NCBI GenBank assembly: GCA_016714085.1
Contig: JADJNW010000004.1
Location: forward strand, 372,001 to 436,000
DNA from: Saprospiraceae bacterium
Lineage (GTDB): Bacteria > Bacteroidota > Bacteroidia > Chitinophagales > Saprospiraceae
DNA: 64,000 nucleotides
Reading direction: 5' to 3'
Every line of letters begins with the position of its first letter. Position 1 is the first letter of the stretch. Position numbers and translations under genes: made by a program. Below are positions 29,414 through 38,168 of the stretch, in pieces. The notes under the pieces are model-generated. The model did no database searches and was not told the origin of the DNA. It saw only the letters and a list, made by a program, of their open reading frames with translations.

Positions 29414-29854
29414 ATGAACGTAGAAGAACAAATCGAAGCGTATATTACCAGCCAACCTGAACCAAAACGGAGTGATATGCAAGCGTTGCACCGCATCATT
29501 CAGGGAGTAATGCCAGCATGTAAGTTATGGTTCTTGGATGGTAAAAACAGTGAAAATAAAACTGTTTCTAATCCTAATATAGGATATGGGCTTTACACCA
29601 TAAAATATGCGGATGGAACAACTAGAGCATTTTATCAAATTGGTATGAGTGCAAACAAAACGGGGATATCTATTTATATCCTCGGGATCAAAGATAAAAC
29701 ATACTTAGCCCAAACGTATGGAAAAAAACTAGGTAAGGCAAGCGTGACAGGGTATTGCATCAAGTTCAAAACTATAAAAGATATAAACATTGATATACTT
29801 CAAGCGGCAATACGAGATGGGGTTGAGGTTACGAATGAAAATAAGGTGAGCTGA
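29414..29854 (+). CDS. DUF1801 (YdhG-like) domain protein
   Basis: 146 residues, no signal peptide. 'VEEQIEAYITSQPEPKRSDMQALHRIIQGVMPACKLWFLDG' followed by 'IGYGLYTIKYADGTTRAFYQIGMSANKTGISIYI' matches DUF1801, a small cytoplasmic family related to iron-chaperone-like YdhG proteins. Function unknown. Confidence 0.75.
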   Translation: MNVEEQIEAYITSQPEPKRSDMQALHRIIQGVMPACKLWFLDGKNSENKTVSNPNIGYGLYTIKYADGTTRAFYQIGMSANKTGISIYILGIKDKTYLAQTYGKKLGKASVTGYCIKFKTIKDINIDILQAAIRDGVEVTNENKVS

Positions 29855-30027
29855 TAAAATAATTAAAAATAAAACATTATTCAACGGACTTTCAGAAGGC
29901 GGTAAAATATTAGCAGACAAAACAACAAACACCTAACAGGGGTTTTAGAATAATGCTTAATTGAACATTTGTGCTTTTAATGCCCACCATGGTCAAGTTA
30001 TATTAAATTAAAAAAATAAATATCTAT

Positions 30028-30300
30028 ATGGGATTGATCGTTAAATCAAAAAAACACCTTTATAGTAGAGTTCCAATTATTTTAATTTTGATAGTAATAT
30101 TTGCTATAAGTCCAATTCTTATAAGTATGATAGGCGCTTGGATGACTGAATTAATTACGAATGAACCTTGTCATGAAGGAAACTGTTTCTGGGGAGCATT
30201 TGGATGGTACTTCCTACTAACCATTCCGATAGCCGGTGTATTATTTATAATCTTTATTATTATATTGATAACAGATATAACAAAATTACCTCAAAACTAA
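30028..30300 (+). CDS. Small two-helix membrane protein, unknown
   Basis: 90 residues. A basic N-terminus precedes two membrane helices (VPIILILIVIFAISPILISMI and YFLLTIPIAGVLFIIFIII). The loop between them has a Cys pair (EPCHEGNCFWGAF), perhaps a disulfide. I do not recognise the family. The reading frame is clean and isolated. Confidence 0.6.
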   Translation: MGLIVKSKKHLYSRVPIILILIVIFAISPILISMIGAWMTELITNEPCHEGNCFWGAFGWYFLLTIPIAGVLFIIFIIILITDITKLPQN

Positions 30301-30337
30301 TTTTTCATTATAGTAGTTGTTCTATTCATTTTCCTAT

Positions 30338-32542
30338 TTACAAATTCAACCAATACGTCAGCTTCGCAACAATGGCGCGGTTTTTTACGCTGAAATCAGA
30401 GCCGTAATAATTATCGGTATATACCAAAAAGAAATCGGATACCGGCGCGAAGCGCCATTGCAGGCGGGCATTAATATTTACATTGTCAATTTGATCATTA
30501 TATTGAATGAAAGTTGTTAAAAATAAACTTTTAGTAAATGTAATATCAATGCGCGGCCCGATTAAAAATAAGGAAGTCTGCGCATAAGGTTTTGGCAAAT
30601 CAATATAACTATAATCATATCGCAAAGCAATCAAACCATAAGGTTGGAAACGATAATTGAACGAACCATTCACACCATAGCGATAGCCATTGGCGAACTC
30701 ACCAGCCGTAGGCTGAATGTCAAAGGAAAACCTGGGCGTCTGATTCGATAAATAAAAAATCGAGAGATATGTAAAATTGTACCCCCTCATGCCGGGTAAT
30801 GGCGTAGCGCCGGAGCGCGATGGGTCAAAATCTTCTAGCAAATAGACGTACTCATTGGTCAAGCCCACGTACATCTCGGCGGTATTGTTGAACTGCGCCT
30901 CCCAGGAGATTTCGATATTACGATCGGTATTGCCAATGCCGGGTGTCCAGAGCGAGCCATATTCCACGCCAATACTGTGTTGGTTGATGACTTTGCCTCG
31001 AGGGTAGAAAAAAAGTTTGGCTTCCGGGCCGCCTGCGAAGTAATTCTTGCGCGGCACAAAGCCTACTTCAGGATTGTAATTTTCACCTATCCATTGATGT
31101 TCCCAGCCCAAGCCGAATTTGTTGGCGCGATATTCCAGGCGCGTGCCATGCGCAAATTGTTTATCCGGACCTTCCGGCGAAAACCCTTGATGGTAAAAGG
31201 TTTTGCCGTACCAGCGATTGTCGGAAGAAGCGAGATTATAATCCAATCCTAATACCCGATTAAAGCGCTTGAAATCTGAATTTTCATCCAAATCCGAAAA
31301 AGTTTCTTTATTTACAAAAATCGCACCGATGTTGGAACGCGCGAAAACCTTGCGCTGCACAGCAGCCACAGTATAATTAAAGCTGGGCAAGCCGTTGTCA
31401 TCGTCTTTGGCGGTTTGCATATTCAGCAATCCCACGCGCCAGTTGTTATCTAGTTTCCCACTCAAACGAGCGCCGAAAAGAATAGGGTTGGCAATATTTT
31501 GCCCTGTAGAAGTATCTCTCGAAACGCCGATGCGCCGCGAGAAAAAGGGATTGATTTCAGATGTACCGAAAGTGCCAAAAAGGTCAGCATTTTCCAAAAA
31601 GAACTGCCGTCGCTCCGGGAAAAATATTTCAAAACGATCGACATTGATAACTTGTTGATCCACTTCTACTTGCGAAAAGTCAGGATTGACGGTCAAATCG
31701 AGGTTTAGACTCGGCGAAAGCGCAATTTTTGCATCGCCCCCAGCATTGAAGCCATAATCTGGCGTTTTTTGACCTTCCTGGAAATCCTGGCTCATATCGC
31801 TGGTCAAGTAAGGAATAATGGATACGCTGGAACTCGCTTTTTTCAGAGGCTCTTCAAAGATCAAGCGTCCGGTGAATGCCAGATTGGCAATCAATTGATT
31901 TTGCGGCACACGGCTCCAAATCGTTCGCGTATTGGTCTGTGTATCAAAACGATAGCCATTAAAACGCCATTCGGTTGCGCCTTCTTTAAACCGCAGCGTT
32001 GTAAAAGGAATCGCAAATTCGCAAGCCCAATGATCTTCGTGGATTTTGGAAGTGCCTCGCCATTTATTATCCCAGGAATCGTTCCAGTCGGTATCAATAT
32101 CTTGACACCCATTTGAAAGCAGCGCTTCTCGCAATACGCCAAAAGGATTTGTACCAAATACAAAAGCGTTTGTTCGGTCACTAAATGGATCGAGAATAAA
32201 TGTAATATTATCATTGCCACCCGCCCTAAAATCGCGGCGTAGCGAAGGAATTACATAATCATGTTGAGATGAATAACATTTAGCAGCTATGTAAAGAAAA
32301 TCATCATCATAAGTAAAAAAGATTTCTGTTTTTATATTTGCCCGAAGGCTATCGGTCGGAAAATATTCCCAAAAATCGCTGGCAGCAGTGCCACTGAACC
32401 AGGCTTCTTCATCCAAAATACCATCAAGATGGATGGGTTGGGAAGTTTTCTTTGCAAGAATAGGTGGTTGCTCATCAATTGGATTTGCCCAGGCAAAATA
32501 AAAGATCAGCAATAAAGACAAGGTGGATAGCAAGTTTTTCAT
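30338..32542 (-). CDS. DUF5916 outer-membrane protein with CBM9-like N-terminal domain
   Basis: 734 residues. A signal peptide is followed by a CBM9-like domain ('KKTSQPIHLDGILDEEAW...KTEIFFTYDDDFLYIAAKCY') and a long DUF5916 region rich in beta strands ending in 'RAIVAKLTYWLNL', which looks like an outer-membrane barrel. 'NVDRFEIFFPERRQFFLENADLF' and 'FFSRRIGV' are DUF5916 hallmarks. Carbohydrate binding is known for CBM9 in general; the role of this family is unknown. Confidence 0.88.
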   Translation of the reverse strand: MKNLLSTLSLLLIFYFAWANPIDEQPPILAKKTSQPIHLDGILDEEAWFSGTAASDFWEYFPTDSLRANIKTEIFFTYDDDFLYIAAKCYSSQHDYVIPSLRRDFRAGGNDNITFILDPFSDRTNAFVFGTNPFGVLREALLSNGCQDIDTDWNDSWDNKWRGTSKIHEDHWACEFAIPFTTLRFKEGATEWRFNGYRFDTQTNTRTIWSRVPQNQLIANLAFTGRLIFEEPLKKASSSVSIIPYLTSDMSQDFQEGQKTPDYGFNAGGDAKIALSPSLNLDLTVNPDFSQVEVDQQVINVDRFEIFFPERRQFFLENADLFGTFGTSEINPFFSRRIGVSRDTSTGQNIANPILFGARLSGKLDNNWRVGLLNMQTAKDDDNGLPSFNYTVAAVQRKVFARSNIGAIFVNKETFSDLDENSDFKRFNRVLGLDYNLASSDNRWYGKTFYHQGFSPEGPDKQFAHGTRLEYRANKFGLGWEHQWIGENYNPEVGFVPRKNYFAGGPEAKLFFYPRGKVINQHSIGVEYGSLWTPGIGNTDRNIEISWEAQFNNTAEMYVGLTNEYVYLLEDFDPSRSGATPLPGMRGYNFTYLSIFYLSNQTPRFSFDIQPTAGEFANGYRYGVNGSFNYRFQPYGLIALRYDYSYIDLPKPYAQTSLFLIGPRIDITFTKSLFLTTFIQYNDQIDNVNINARLQWRFAPVSDFFLVYTDNYYGSDFSVKNRAIVAKLTYWLNL

Positions 32543-32628
32543 CGTCCGATTAAGTCAAGGCGTTTGTCATTCAGGTGACAAAAATAGTACAATTCTCAAT
32601 GCCCTTCAACTGATTTGGAATGAAGCGG

Positions 32629-33542
32629 TCAAAACTTTTTTTGATTCATCGGATGATAGCGCAGCACTGTTTCTCGGAGGTAATCGGTGTCCAAATGCGT
32701 ATAAATCTCAGTAGTAAGAATGGATTCATGCCCCAGCATATCCTGTACTGCTTTAAGATCAGCGCCCCCTTCGATCAAATGCGTAGCAAAGGAATGCCGA
32801 AACGTATGCGGACTCACATTCTTTTGAATACCAGCGAGTTCGGCATATTCTTTTACGATCATAAATATCATGATTCTTGTAAGGCGTTTGCCTCGGCGAT
32901 TCAGGAATACAATGTTTTCGTCTTCTTTGTGAATATTGTTTTGCAAGCGGCGCACGCCTTCTATATATAATCGAATATGCCTGGCTGCTTCTTCGCCAAT
33001 GGGTACTATGCGCTCCTTGTCGCCCTTGCCAATCACTTTGATAAAGCCAATATCGAGAAATAAATTGCTGAGCCGAAGATTAGTCAGTTCGCTGACGCGC
33101 AAGCCACTGGCATAAAGCGTTTCGAGCATGGCGCGATTGCGCGTACCGTGTGGTGTGCTGAGATCAATGGCATAAGCATTGCCTGGATTTCTTCATACGA
33201 CAGTACTTCCGGAATTTTTCTTGCCAAACGAGGGCCTTCGAGCAGTTCGGTGGGATTGTGATCAATCAAATCTTCAATCAGTAAATATTTATAAAATGCC
33301 TTTATTGCAGAAAGTAACCTTGCCTGTGAGCGCGCGCCGAGTCCCAATTCATTGAGCCAGAGGATAAATTCTGTCAGATGTTCGGTTTGCACTTGTTCGA
33401 CGCTCAATTCATAACCGCGTAAGGAAAGAAATTCCTCAATCTTGCACAAATCGCTCAAATAGGCATCAATCGTGTTCTCTGCCAGTGAACGCTCTAGCAA
33501 AAGATAGGATTTGAAGCCGTTTAAAATGGGTTGCCAGTTCAT
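32629..33542 (-). CDS. xerD: XerC/XerD-type tyrosine recombinase, frameshift near 33174
   Basis: The N-terminal SAM-like domain is 'FKSYLLLERSLAENTIDAYLSDLCKIEEFL'. The catalytic domain has Arg in 'ASGLRVSELTNL', the 'HTFRHSFATHL' motif, and 'LGHESILTTEIYTHLD' with the nucleophilic Tyr. One T added near 33174 restores 'LYAIDLSTPHGTRNRAMLETLYASGLR' and about 304 residues. This is the chromosomal XerD pattern (dimer resolution at dif) rather than a phage integrase. It stands alone, with no att-like repeats nearby. Confidence 0.88.
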
Positions 33543-33849
33543 TAAGAAGCATTTTCTATATAACTAACTCCACAACAAAAATTCTTGCAAGCTACGGTTT
33601 TTGAAAGGAGAAGTGCAAATTCAGAATCAGTTCCGCCGTTAGAAGTAATTCTATCAAAGCATTTTTAGATATTCATGTAGGCATATGTAATATTCTTCAG
33701 TAAAAACAGGCATTGTCATGCTTTTGTAAAAGTGTAAAAAATGGGTTTTAATTAAACCTATTATTCGATATGTTGTTGATTAATTCAAATAAGATAGTAA
33801 AGCTATCTTAAAACATATAAATACTATACACCAATCAAACCAACGCATC
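33543..33849. other. Divergent intergenic region, xerD and ECF sigma
   Basis: 307 bp between divergent genes. A/T-rich; the only clear structure is the dyad at 33790-33810. No RNA gene recognised. Confidence 0.5.
33790..33810. promoter_or_regulatory. Dyad TAAGATAG-TAAAG-CTATCTTA upstream of the sigma gene
   Basis: Perfect 8-bp arms around TAAAG, 39 bp before the ATG at 33850. Its core ATAG-TAAAG-CTAT recurs as ATAG-TAAAA-CTAT before the TetR gene at 34406, which suggests a shared operator. Confidence 0.5.
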
Positions 33850-34380
33850 ATGTCAAATATAGAATTCACTCAAAATTTCACTCAATTTCAAGGGCTCTTG
33901 AGCGCTTTTGCTTATCGGTTGACTAAAAATGAGGATGATGCACAAGATTTGCTGCAAGAAACTGCTTACAAGGCCTTTAAATATAAAAGTATGTATCAAC
34001 CCAGAACCAACCTTCGGGCATGGTTGATGACGATTATGCGCAATACCTTTATCAATAATTATCGCCAGCGAAAGCGCCGGAGTACCTTGAATGACTATAC
34101 CAATAGCGATTATTGGATCAATTCGAAGCCCCAGGTAGTAAATAATATTGGTGAATCCAACGTGCTGGCCGAAGAAATTCAGGCACTAATAGATGCCTTG
34201 GAAGACTGGCTCAAAATACCGTTTTTAATGTACCTACAAGGTTACAAATATGAAGAAATTGCTGAGAAAATGCAAATACCCTTGGGTACGGTTAAAAGTC
34301 GAATATTTTTTGCCAGGCAAAAATTGCAAAAAGCCATCTCCAAAATGTATAAAGATGTATCCCCGAGTGAGTTACTATAA
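33850..34380 (+). CDS. ECF-type sigma factor
   Basis: 176 residues. Region 2 is 'LLSAFAYRLTKNEDDAQDLLQETAYKAFKYKSMYQPRTNLRAWLMTIMRNTFINNYRQ'. Region 4 is 'IPFLMYLQGYKYEEIAEKMQIPLGTVKSRIFFARQKLQKAI'. No anti-sigma gene is next to it. A TetR gene follows in the same direction after 53 bp, then an SPFH and export cluster. Confidence 0.92.
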   Translation: MSNIEFTQNFTQFQGLLSAFAYRLTKNEDDAQDLLQETAYKAFKYKSMYQPRTNLRAWLMTIMRNTFINNYRQRKRRSTLNDYTNSDYWINSKPQVVNNIGESNVLAEEIQALIDALEDWLKIPFLMYLQGYKYEEIAEKMQIPLGTVKSRIFFARQKLQKAISKMYKDVSPSELL

Positions 34381-34405
34381 TGAAGCGAAAAATCTTGTTG
34401 CTTTG

Positions 34406-34418
34406 ATAGTAAAACTAT
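34406..34418. promoter_or_regulatory. Dyad ATAG-TAAAA-CTAT upstream of the TetR gene
   Basis: Same half-sites and 5-bp spacer as the dyad at 33794-33806, placed 16 bp before the TetR start. Candidate binding site for the TetR protein. Confidence 0.45.
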
Positions 34419-34433
34419 AATAATTATTTGATC

Positions 34434-35183
34434 ATGCAATTATTAGCAATTGAGCTAGATGTAAATGAAAAACTCTGTATCCGCAATCCGCAGCGCACCG
34501 ATTTAGGTAGGAAAATACTGAAAAACAGCATTTTATTATTGGACGAAATCGGATTTGAGCGTTTTACGTTCAAAAAATTAGCACAGCAGATGGACTCTAC
34601 AGAGGCTTCTATTTACCGCTACTTCGAGAGTAAGCACTTGCTGCTGCTTTATTTACTTAATTGGTATTGGGAATGGATAAAGTTCAGGATTAGTCTGCGT
34701 CTGATGAATATACGCGAGCCACAAGAAAAACTACGCGCAGTTATTAGCACGATTGTAGATACTGCCAAACGCAATGCTAAGGTTGATTTTATTGACGAGG
34801 ATATTTTACATAGCATTGTAGTAGTGGAAGGCACAAAAGCTTATCATAACAAGGAAGTGGATGAGCAAAATAAAGAAGGCTTTTTTTTATCCTACAAATC
34901 ACTTTGCCAGAAAATTGCAGATATTTTGCTGGAAATCAACCCGTTATTCCCTTATCCGCGTGCCATGGCGAGTAATCTATTGGAAATGGCTAACAATCAT
35001 ATTTATTTTGCCCAACATTTACCAAGGCTTACAGACATAAAAAATGATAGTAATGTAATGCAAAAAGTGGAAGACTTACTTTTATTTTTTGCTTTCAAAT
35101 TGATTAATCCAACGGGGGAGGAATCTGCCGTATTAAAAAAAGATGAAAAAAAGAAGAGAATGCTAATACAGGACATCAGCTAA
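34434..35183 (+). CDS. TetR-family transcriptional regulator
   Basis: 249 residues. The N-terminal HTH is 'KILKNSILLLDEIGFERFTFKKLAQQMDSTEASIYRYFESKHLLLLYLLNWYW'. The ligand-binding C-terminal half is long and helical. The ATG at 34434 was preferred to a TTG six bases upstream. Its location between a sigma factor and an SPFH/ABC export cluster suggests it controls that cluster; dyads before the sigma and tetR genes support autoregulation. Effector unknown. Confidence 0.85.
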   Translation: MQLLAIELDVNEKLCIRNPQRTDLGRKILKNSILLLDEIGFERFTFKKLAQQMDSTEASIYRYFESKHLLLLYLLNWYWEWIKFRISLRLMNIREPQEKLRAVISTIVDTAKRNAKVDFIDEDILHSIVVVEGTKAYHNKEVDEQNKEGFFLSYKSLCQKIADILLEINPLFPYPRAMASNLLEMANNHIYFAQHLPRLTDIKNDSNVMQKVEDLLLFFAFKLINPTGEESAVLKKDEKKKRMLIQDIS

Positions 35184-35354
35184 GAAGCTAATAACAAGGT
35201 ACTTAATGGTCATTAACCATCCTTTTGGTCTCCCAAGTAATTAAAAACTATTTAGTGTAATCAAATAGATCGAAACATCATTCATGCACCATGAAAGCAG
35301 AAAGTCTTTTGTCATCACGGAAAAGATTTTTCATTCATCAAAATTGCAGCCATT

Positions 35355-36182
35355 ATGAAAAAAATAATTGTTAAAGGGTTTTTAATGTTAGTGTCAATAG
35401 TGTTACTATCATCATGCGCGGTTATCCGCGAAGGAGAAGTAGGCGTAAAGCGCAAATTTGGTAAGTATTATGACAAACCGTACACGCAGGGACTAAAGAT
35501 TTTTAACCCACTTACGACCACGATTGTAAAGGTTTCGACCCAGACGAACAATATGGAGGTAGAACTTAGCCTGCCTTCAAAAGAAGGATTGAATATACAA
35601 GCAGAAGTTTCTATTTTGTACAATGTAGTCGGCAAAGAAGTGCCTGATATTTTGAGGAATATAGGATCGGACTATGAGCGCAACATTATTCTGCCGGTAT
35701 TTCGCTCGGCTGTTGCCGATGTTAGCGCTCGTTTCTTTGCAAAGGATATGCACACGGGCGAACGAAGTTCTATTGAATACGCTATCCGCGATCAAATGAC
35801 AAAATTATTGGAAGGGCGAGGAATCGTAATTGAAGCGGTATTGTTGAAGAGTATTATGCTACCAAGAAATCTCGCACGGGCCATTGAAGAAGTATTGGAA
35901 GCAGAACAGCAGGCACAACGTATGCAGTTTGTACTGCAACAGGAAAAGCAGGAAGCAGAACGTAAACGTATTGAGGCTGAAGGTATTAGAGATGCACAAA
36001 CGATCATCGCTCAAGGGCTGGATGGCCGGATTTTACAATTCAAATCTATTGAAGCATTTCTGGAATTGGCAAAATCCCAAAATACAAAGATCATTATTTC
36101 CGATGGCGATATGCCCATGCTCACGCTTCCTGGCGAAGCCGAACTGACGCCAGCCACAAAAACCGGCATAAAAAATAATTGA
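35355..36182 (+). CDS. SPFH/prohibitin-family lipoprotein
   Basis: 275 residues. The lipobox 'VSIVLLSSC' makes it a lipoprotein. The SPFH domain runs from 'VIREGEVGVKRKFGKYYDKPYTQGLKIFNP' to 'LLEGRGIVIEAVLLKSIMLPRNLARAIEEVLEAEQQAQRMQFVLQQEKQEAERKRIEAEG', ending in the typical charged coiled coil. SPFH proteins form large membrane-bound rings that organise proteases or membrane domains. Most bacterial homologues use a TM anchor, so the lipid anchor is worth noting. It lies upstream of an ABC/HlyD/TolC set. Confidence 0.85.
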   Translation: MKKIIVKGFLMLVSIVLLSSCAVIREGEVGVKRKFGKYYDKPYTQGLKIFNPLTTTIVKVSTQTNNMEVELSLPSKEGLNIQAEVSILYNVVGKEVPDILRNIGSDYERNIILPVFRSAVADVSARFFAKDMHTGERSSIEYAIRDQMTKLLEGRGIVIEAVLLKSIMLPRNLARAIEEVLEAEQQAQRMQFVLQQEKQEAERKRIEAEGIRDAQTIIAQGLDGRILQFKSIEAFLELAKSQNTKIIISDGDMPMLTLPGEAELTPATKTGIKNN

Positions 36183-36197
36183 GGCGAAGCGTAATTT

Positions 36198-36350
36198 AAA
36201 CAGGAGTTATCCCAATTTTTTGGTCAGGACACAGATTCAACGGATATCCGCAGATAAATTATAATTATAAAGAGCACTAAATCTGTCTCATTAGTGAGAA
36301 TAACTGTTCTAACCTGTTTTTTTGGGGAGAACCCGGGATAACTCCTGTTT
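36198..36350. repeat. 153-bp element bounded by 16-bp perfect inverted repeats
   Basis: AAACAGGAGTTATCCC at 36198-36213 is exactly inverted at 36335-36350. The 121 bp between are not self-complementary and hold no frame. The right arm runs into a T-rich stretch. It could be a MITE-like insertion or a long-range stem acting as terminator or attenuator between the SPFH and ABC genes. No target duplication is clear. Confidence 0.6.
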
Positions 36351-36392
36351 TTTCTTAAATTGTAAAGAATTTTCAAAGGTACATAGACAAAA

Positions 36393-38165
36393 ATGGAAAA
36401 CATTGCCCAGCTTTCACCATTGCAACGATTCTTTCGGTTATTGGCATTAGATAAAAAAGATATTTATTATATCTACATCTACGCTATTTTTGGTGGACTC
36501 ATCAATCTGGCGCTACCGCTTGGTATCCAAGCTATTATTGGGCTCATTGCCGGCGGCGCAATTTCTGCTTCCCTCATTTTATTAGTCACCATTGTCACTG
36601 CTGCAACCGCATTATCAGGCATTCTGGTAGTAATGCAATTGACCGTGACGGAAACCATTCAGCGACGCATTTTTGTACGTTCGGCATTCGAGTTTGCTTT
36701 CCGAATCCCGCGCCTGAAATTGGATGCCATGACCAAATACTATCCGCCAGAACTGGTCAATCGTTTTTTTGATACCCTGACTGTACAAAAAGGATTACCC
36801 AAACTTTTAATGGATTTCTCTTCTGCGGTGCTCAACATCTTTTTCGGCTTGATTCTCATTTCATTTTACCATCCTTTTTTTGTGTTTTTCGGCATGGCAT
36901 TGCTGATTATTTTATTCATAATATTCAGATTTACAAGCCCAAACGGATTAAAAACAAGCTTAAAAGAATCAAAATATAAATACGAAGTGGCGCATTGGTT
37001 GGAAGAGTTGGCGCGGGCTATGAATACCTTCAAACTTGCTGGCAATACCCCTCTTTCTTTAAATAATACCGACGATCTGGTTTGTAATTATCTGGATAAT
37101 CGGAAAAAGCATTTCCGCATTTTGTTGACGCAATACGGCAGTATTGTTGGCTTCAAAACGATTGTAACGGCGAGCTTACTCTTTTTGGGAAGTTTCTTAG
37201 TCATTGATAATCAAATTAATATCGGACAATTCGTAGCCGCCGAAATTGTGGTCATTTTGGTAATGAATTCGGTTGAAAAACTGATTCTATCGATGGACAA
37301 TGTTTATGATGTACTCACGGCCTTAGAAAAATTAGGTAGCGTAACCGACCTGCCAGTGGAAGAAGAAGGCGGTTTGCCTTTTGAAGAAATTGATACAAAA
37401 AAAGGTATTCAATTGAATATCAATGATTTATATTTTAAATATGACGACGCCGAACGCCCTACGCTCGATCATTTGTCGCTACAGGTGGAAGCAGGCGAAA
37501 AATTATGCATTGCGGGTTATAATGGCTCTGGCAAATCTACTTTGATACAAATTATCGCAGGCTTATTTTCTAATTTCGAGGGCAATGTAAATTATAATGG
37601 CTTCCCAATGAAAAATCTTGATTTGTCAAGCCTTCGGCATCATATTGGGGATACTTCTTCCCAGGAGAGCATTTTCAAAGGCACGATCATTCAGAATATT
37701 TCATTAGGTCATCCTGATGTCAAATTAGAAGATATTATCAGAGCCACAGAGCAGGTGGGGCTAAGTGATTATATTCAACGCTTGCCGAATGGATACAATA
37801 CCATGCTGCAACCAGAAGGCAAAAATATTCCACAAAACATACGAGCAAAAATTATTCTGGCACGAAGCGTCGTCTCTAAACCACAGCTATTAGCAATGGA
37901 AAGCTTCCTGAACAACTTGGAGCAAATTGATCGATCGGCCATCACCGAGTTTTTGACGGCAGCCGATAAGCCCTGGACTTTGATCGCAGTGACCGACGAT
38001 CCGATGTTTGCTTCTAAGTGTCAGCGCATCCTTATTATGGAAGAAGGTAAAATAATCGAATCAGGCACATTTGATCAAATTCAGAAAAGTGCTCATTTCA
38101 AGAAAGTTTTCAAGGTAACTGATACCGAAAATAGATTCATTTCATCCAAAATTGAAAAGCGCTAG
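36393..38165 (+). CDS. ABC exporter (TMD-NBD) with hydrolysis motifs lost
   Basis: 590 residues. About six membrane helices fill residues 1-300 (for example ILLVTIVTAATALSGILVVM), followed by a C-terminal nucleotide-binding domain. Walker A is intact (GYNGSGKSTL), as is the Q-loop (SSQESIF). The signature LSGGQ is replaced by IPQNI, Walker B reads 'LLAMES' so the catalytic Glu is Ser, and the H-loop reads 'VTDDP' with Asp for His. There is no C39 peptidase domain. It is predicted to bind ATP and to hydrolyse poorly or not at all. First gene of an operon with HlyD and TolC. Confidence 0.88.
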   Translation: MENIAQLSPLQRFFRLLALDKKDIYYIYIYAIFGGLINLALPLGIQAIIGLIAGGAISASLILLVTIVTAATALSGILVVMQLTVTETIQRRIFVRSAFEFAFRIPRLKLDAMTKYYPPELVNRFFDTLTVQKGLPKLLMDFSSAVLNIFFGLILISFYHPFFVFFGMALLIILFIIFRFTSPNGLKTSLKESKYKYEVAHWLEELARAMNTFKLAGNTPLSLNNTDDLVCNYLDNRKKHFRILLTQYGSIVGFKTIVTASLLFLGSFLVIDNQINIGQFVAAEIVVILVMNSVEKLILSMDNVYDVLTALEKLGSVTDLPVEEEGGLPFEEIDTKKGIQLNINDLYFKYDDAERPTLDHLSLQVEAGEKLCIAGYNGSGKSTLIQIIAGLFSNFEGNVNYNGFPMKNLDLSSLRHHIGDTSSQESIFKGTIIQNISLGHPDVKLEDIIRATEQVGLSDYIQRLPNGYNTMLQPEGKNIPQNIRAKIILARSVVSKPQLLAMESFLNNLEQIDRSAITEFLTAADKPWTLIAVTDDPMFASKCQRILIMEEGKIIESGTFDQIQKSAHFKKVFKVTDTENRFISSKIEKR

Positions 38166-38168
38166 TAC

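Noticed and set aside
32629..33542. Phage or island integrase
   Set aside because: Length and motifs fit chromosomal XerD; no flanking tRNA, att repeats or phage genes are present.
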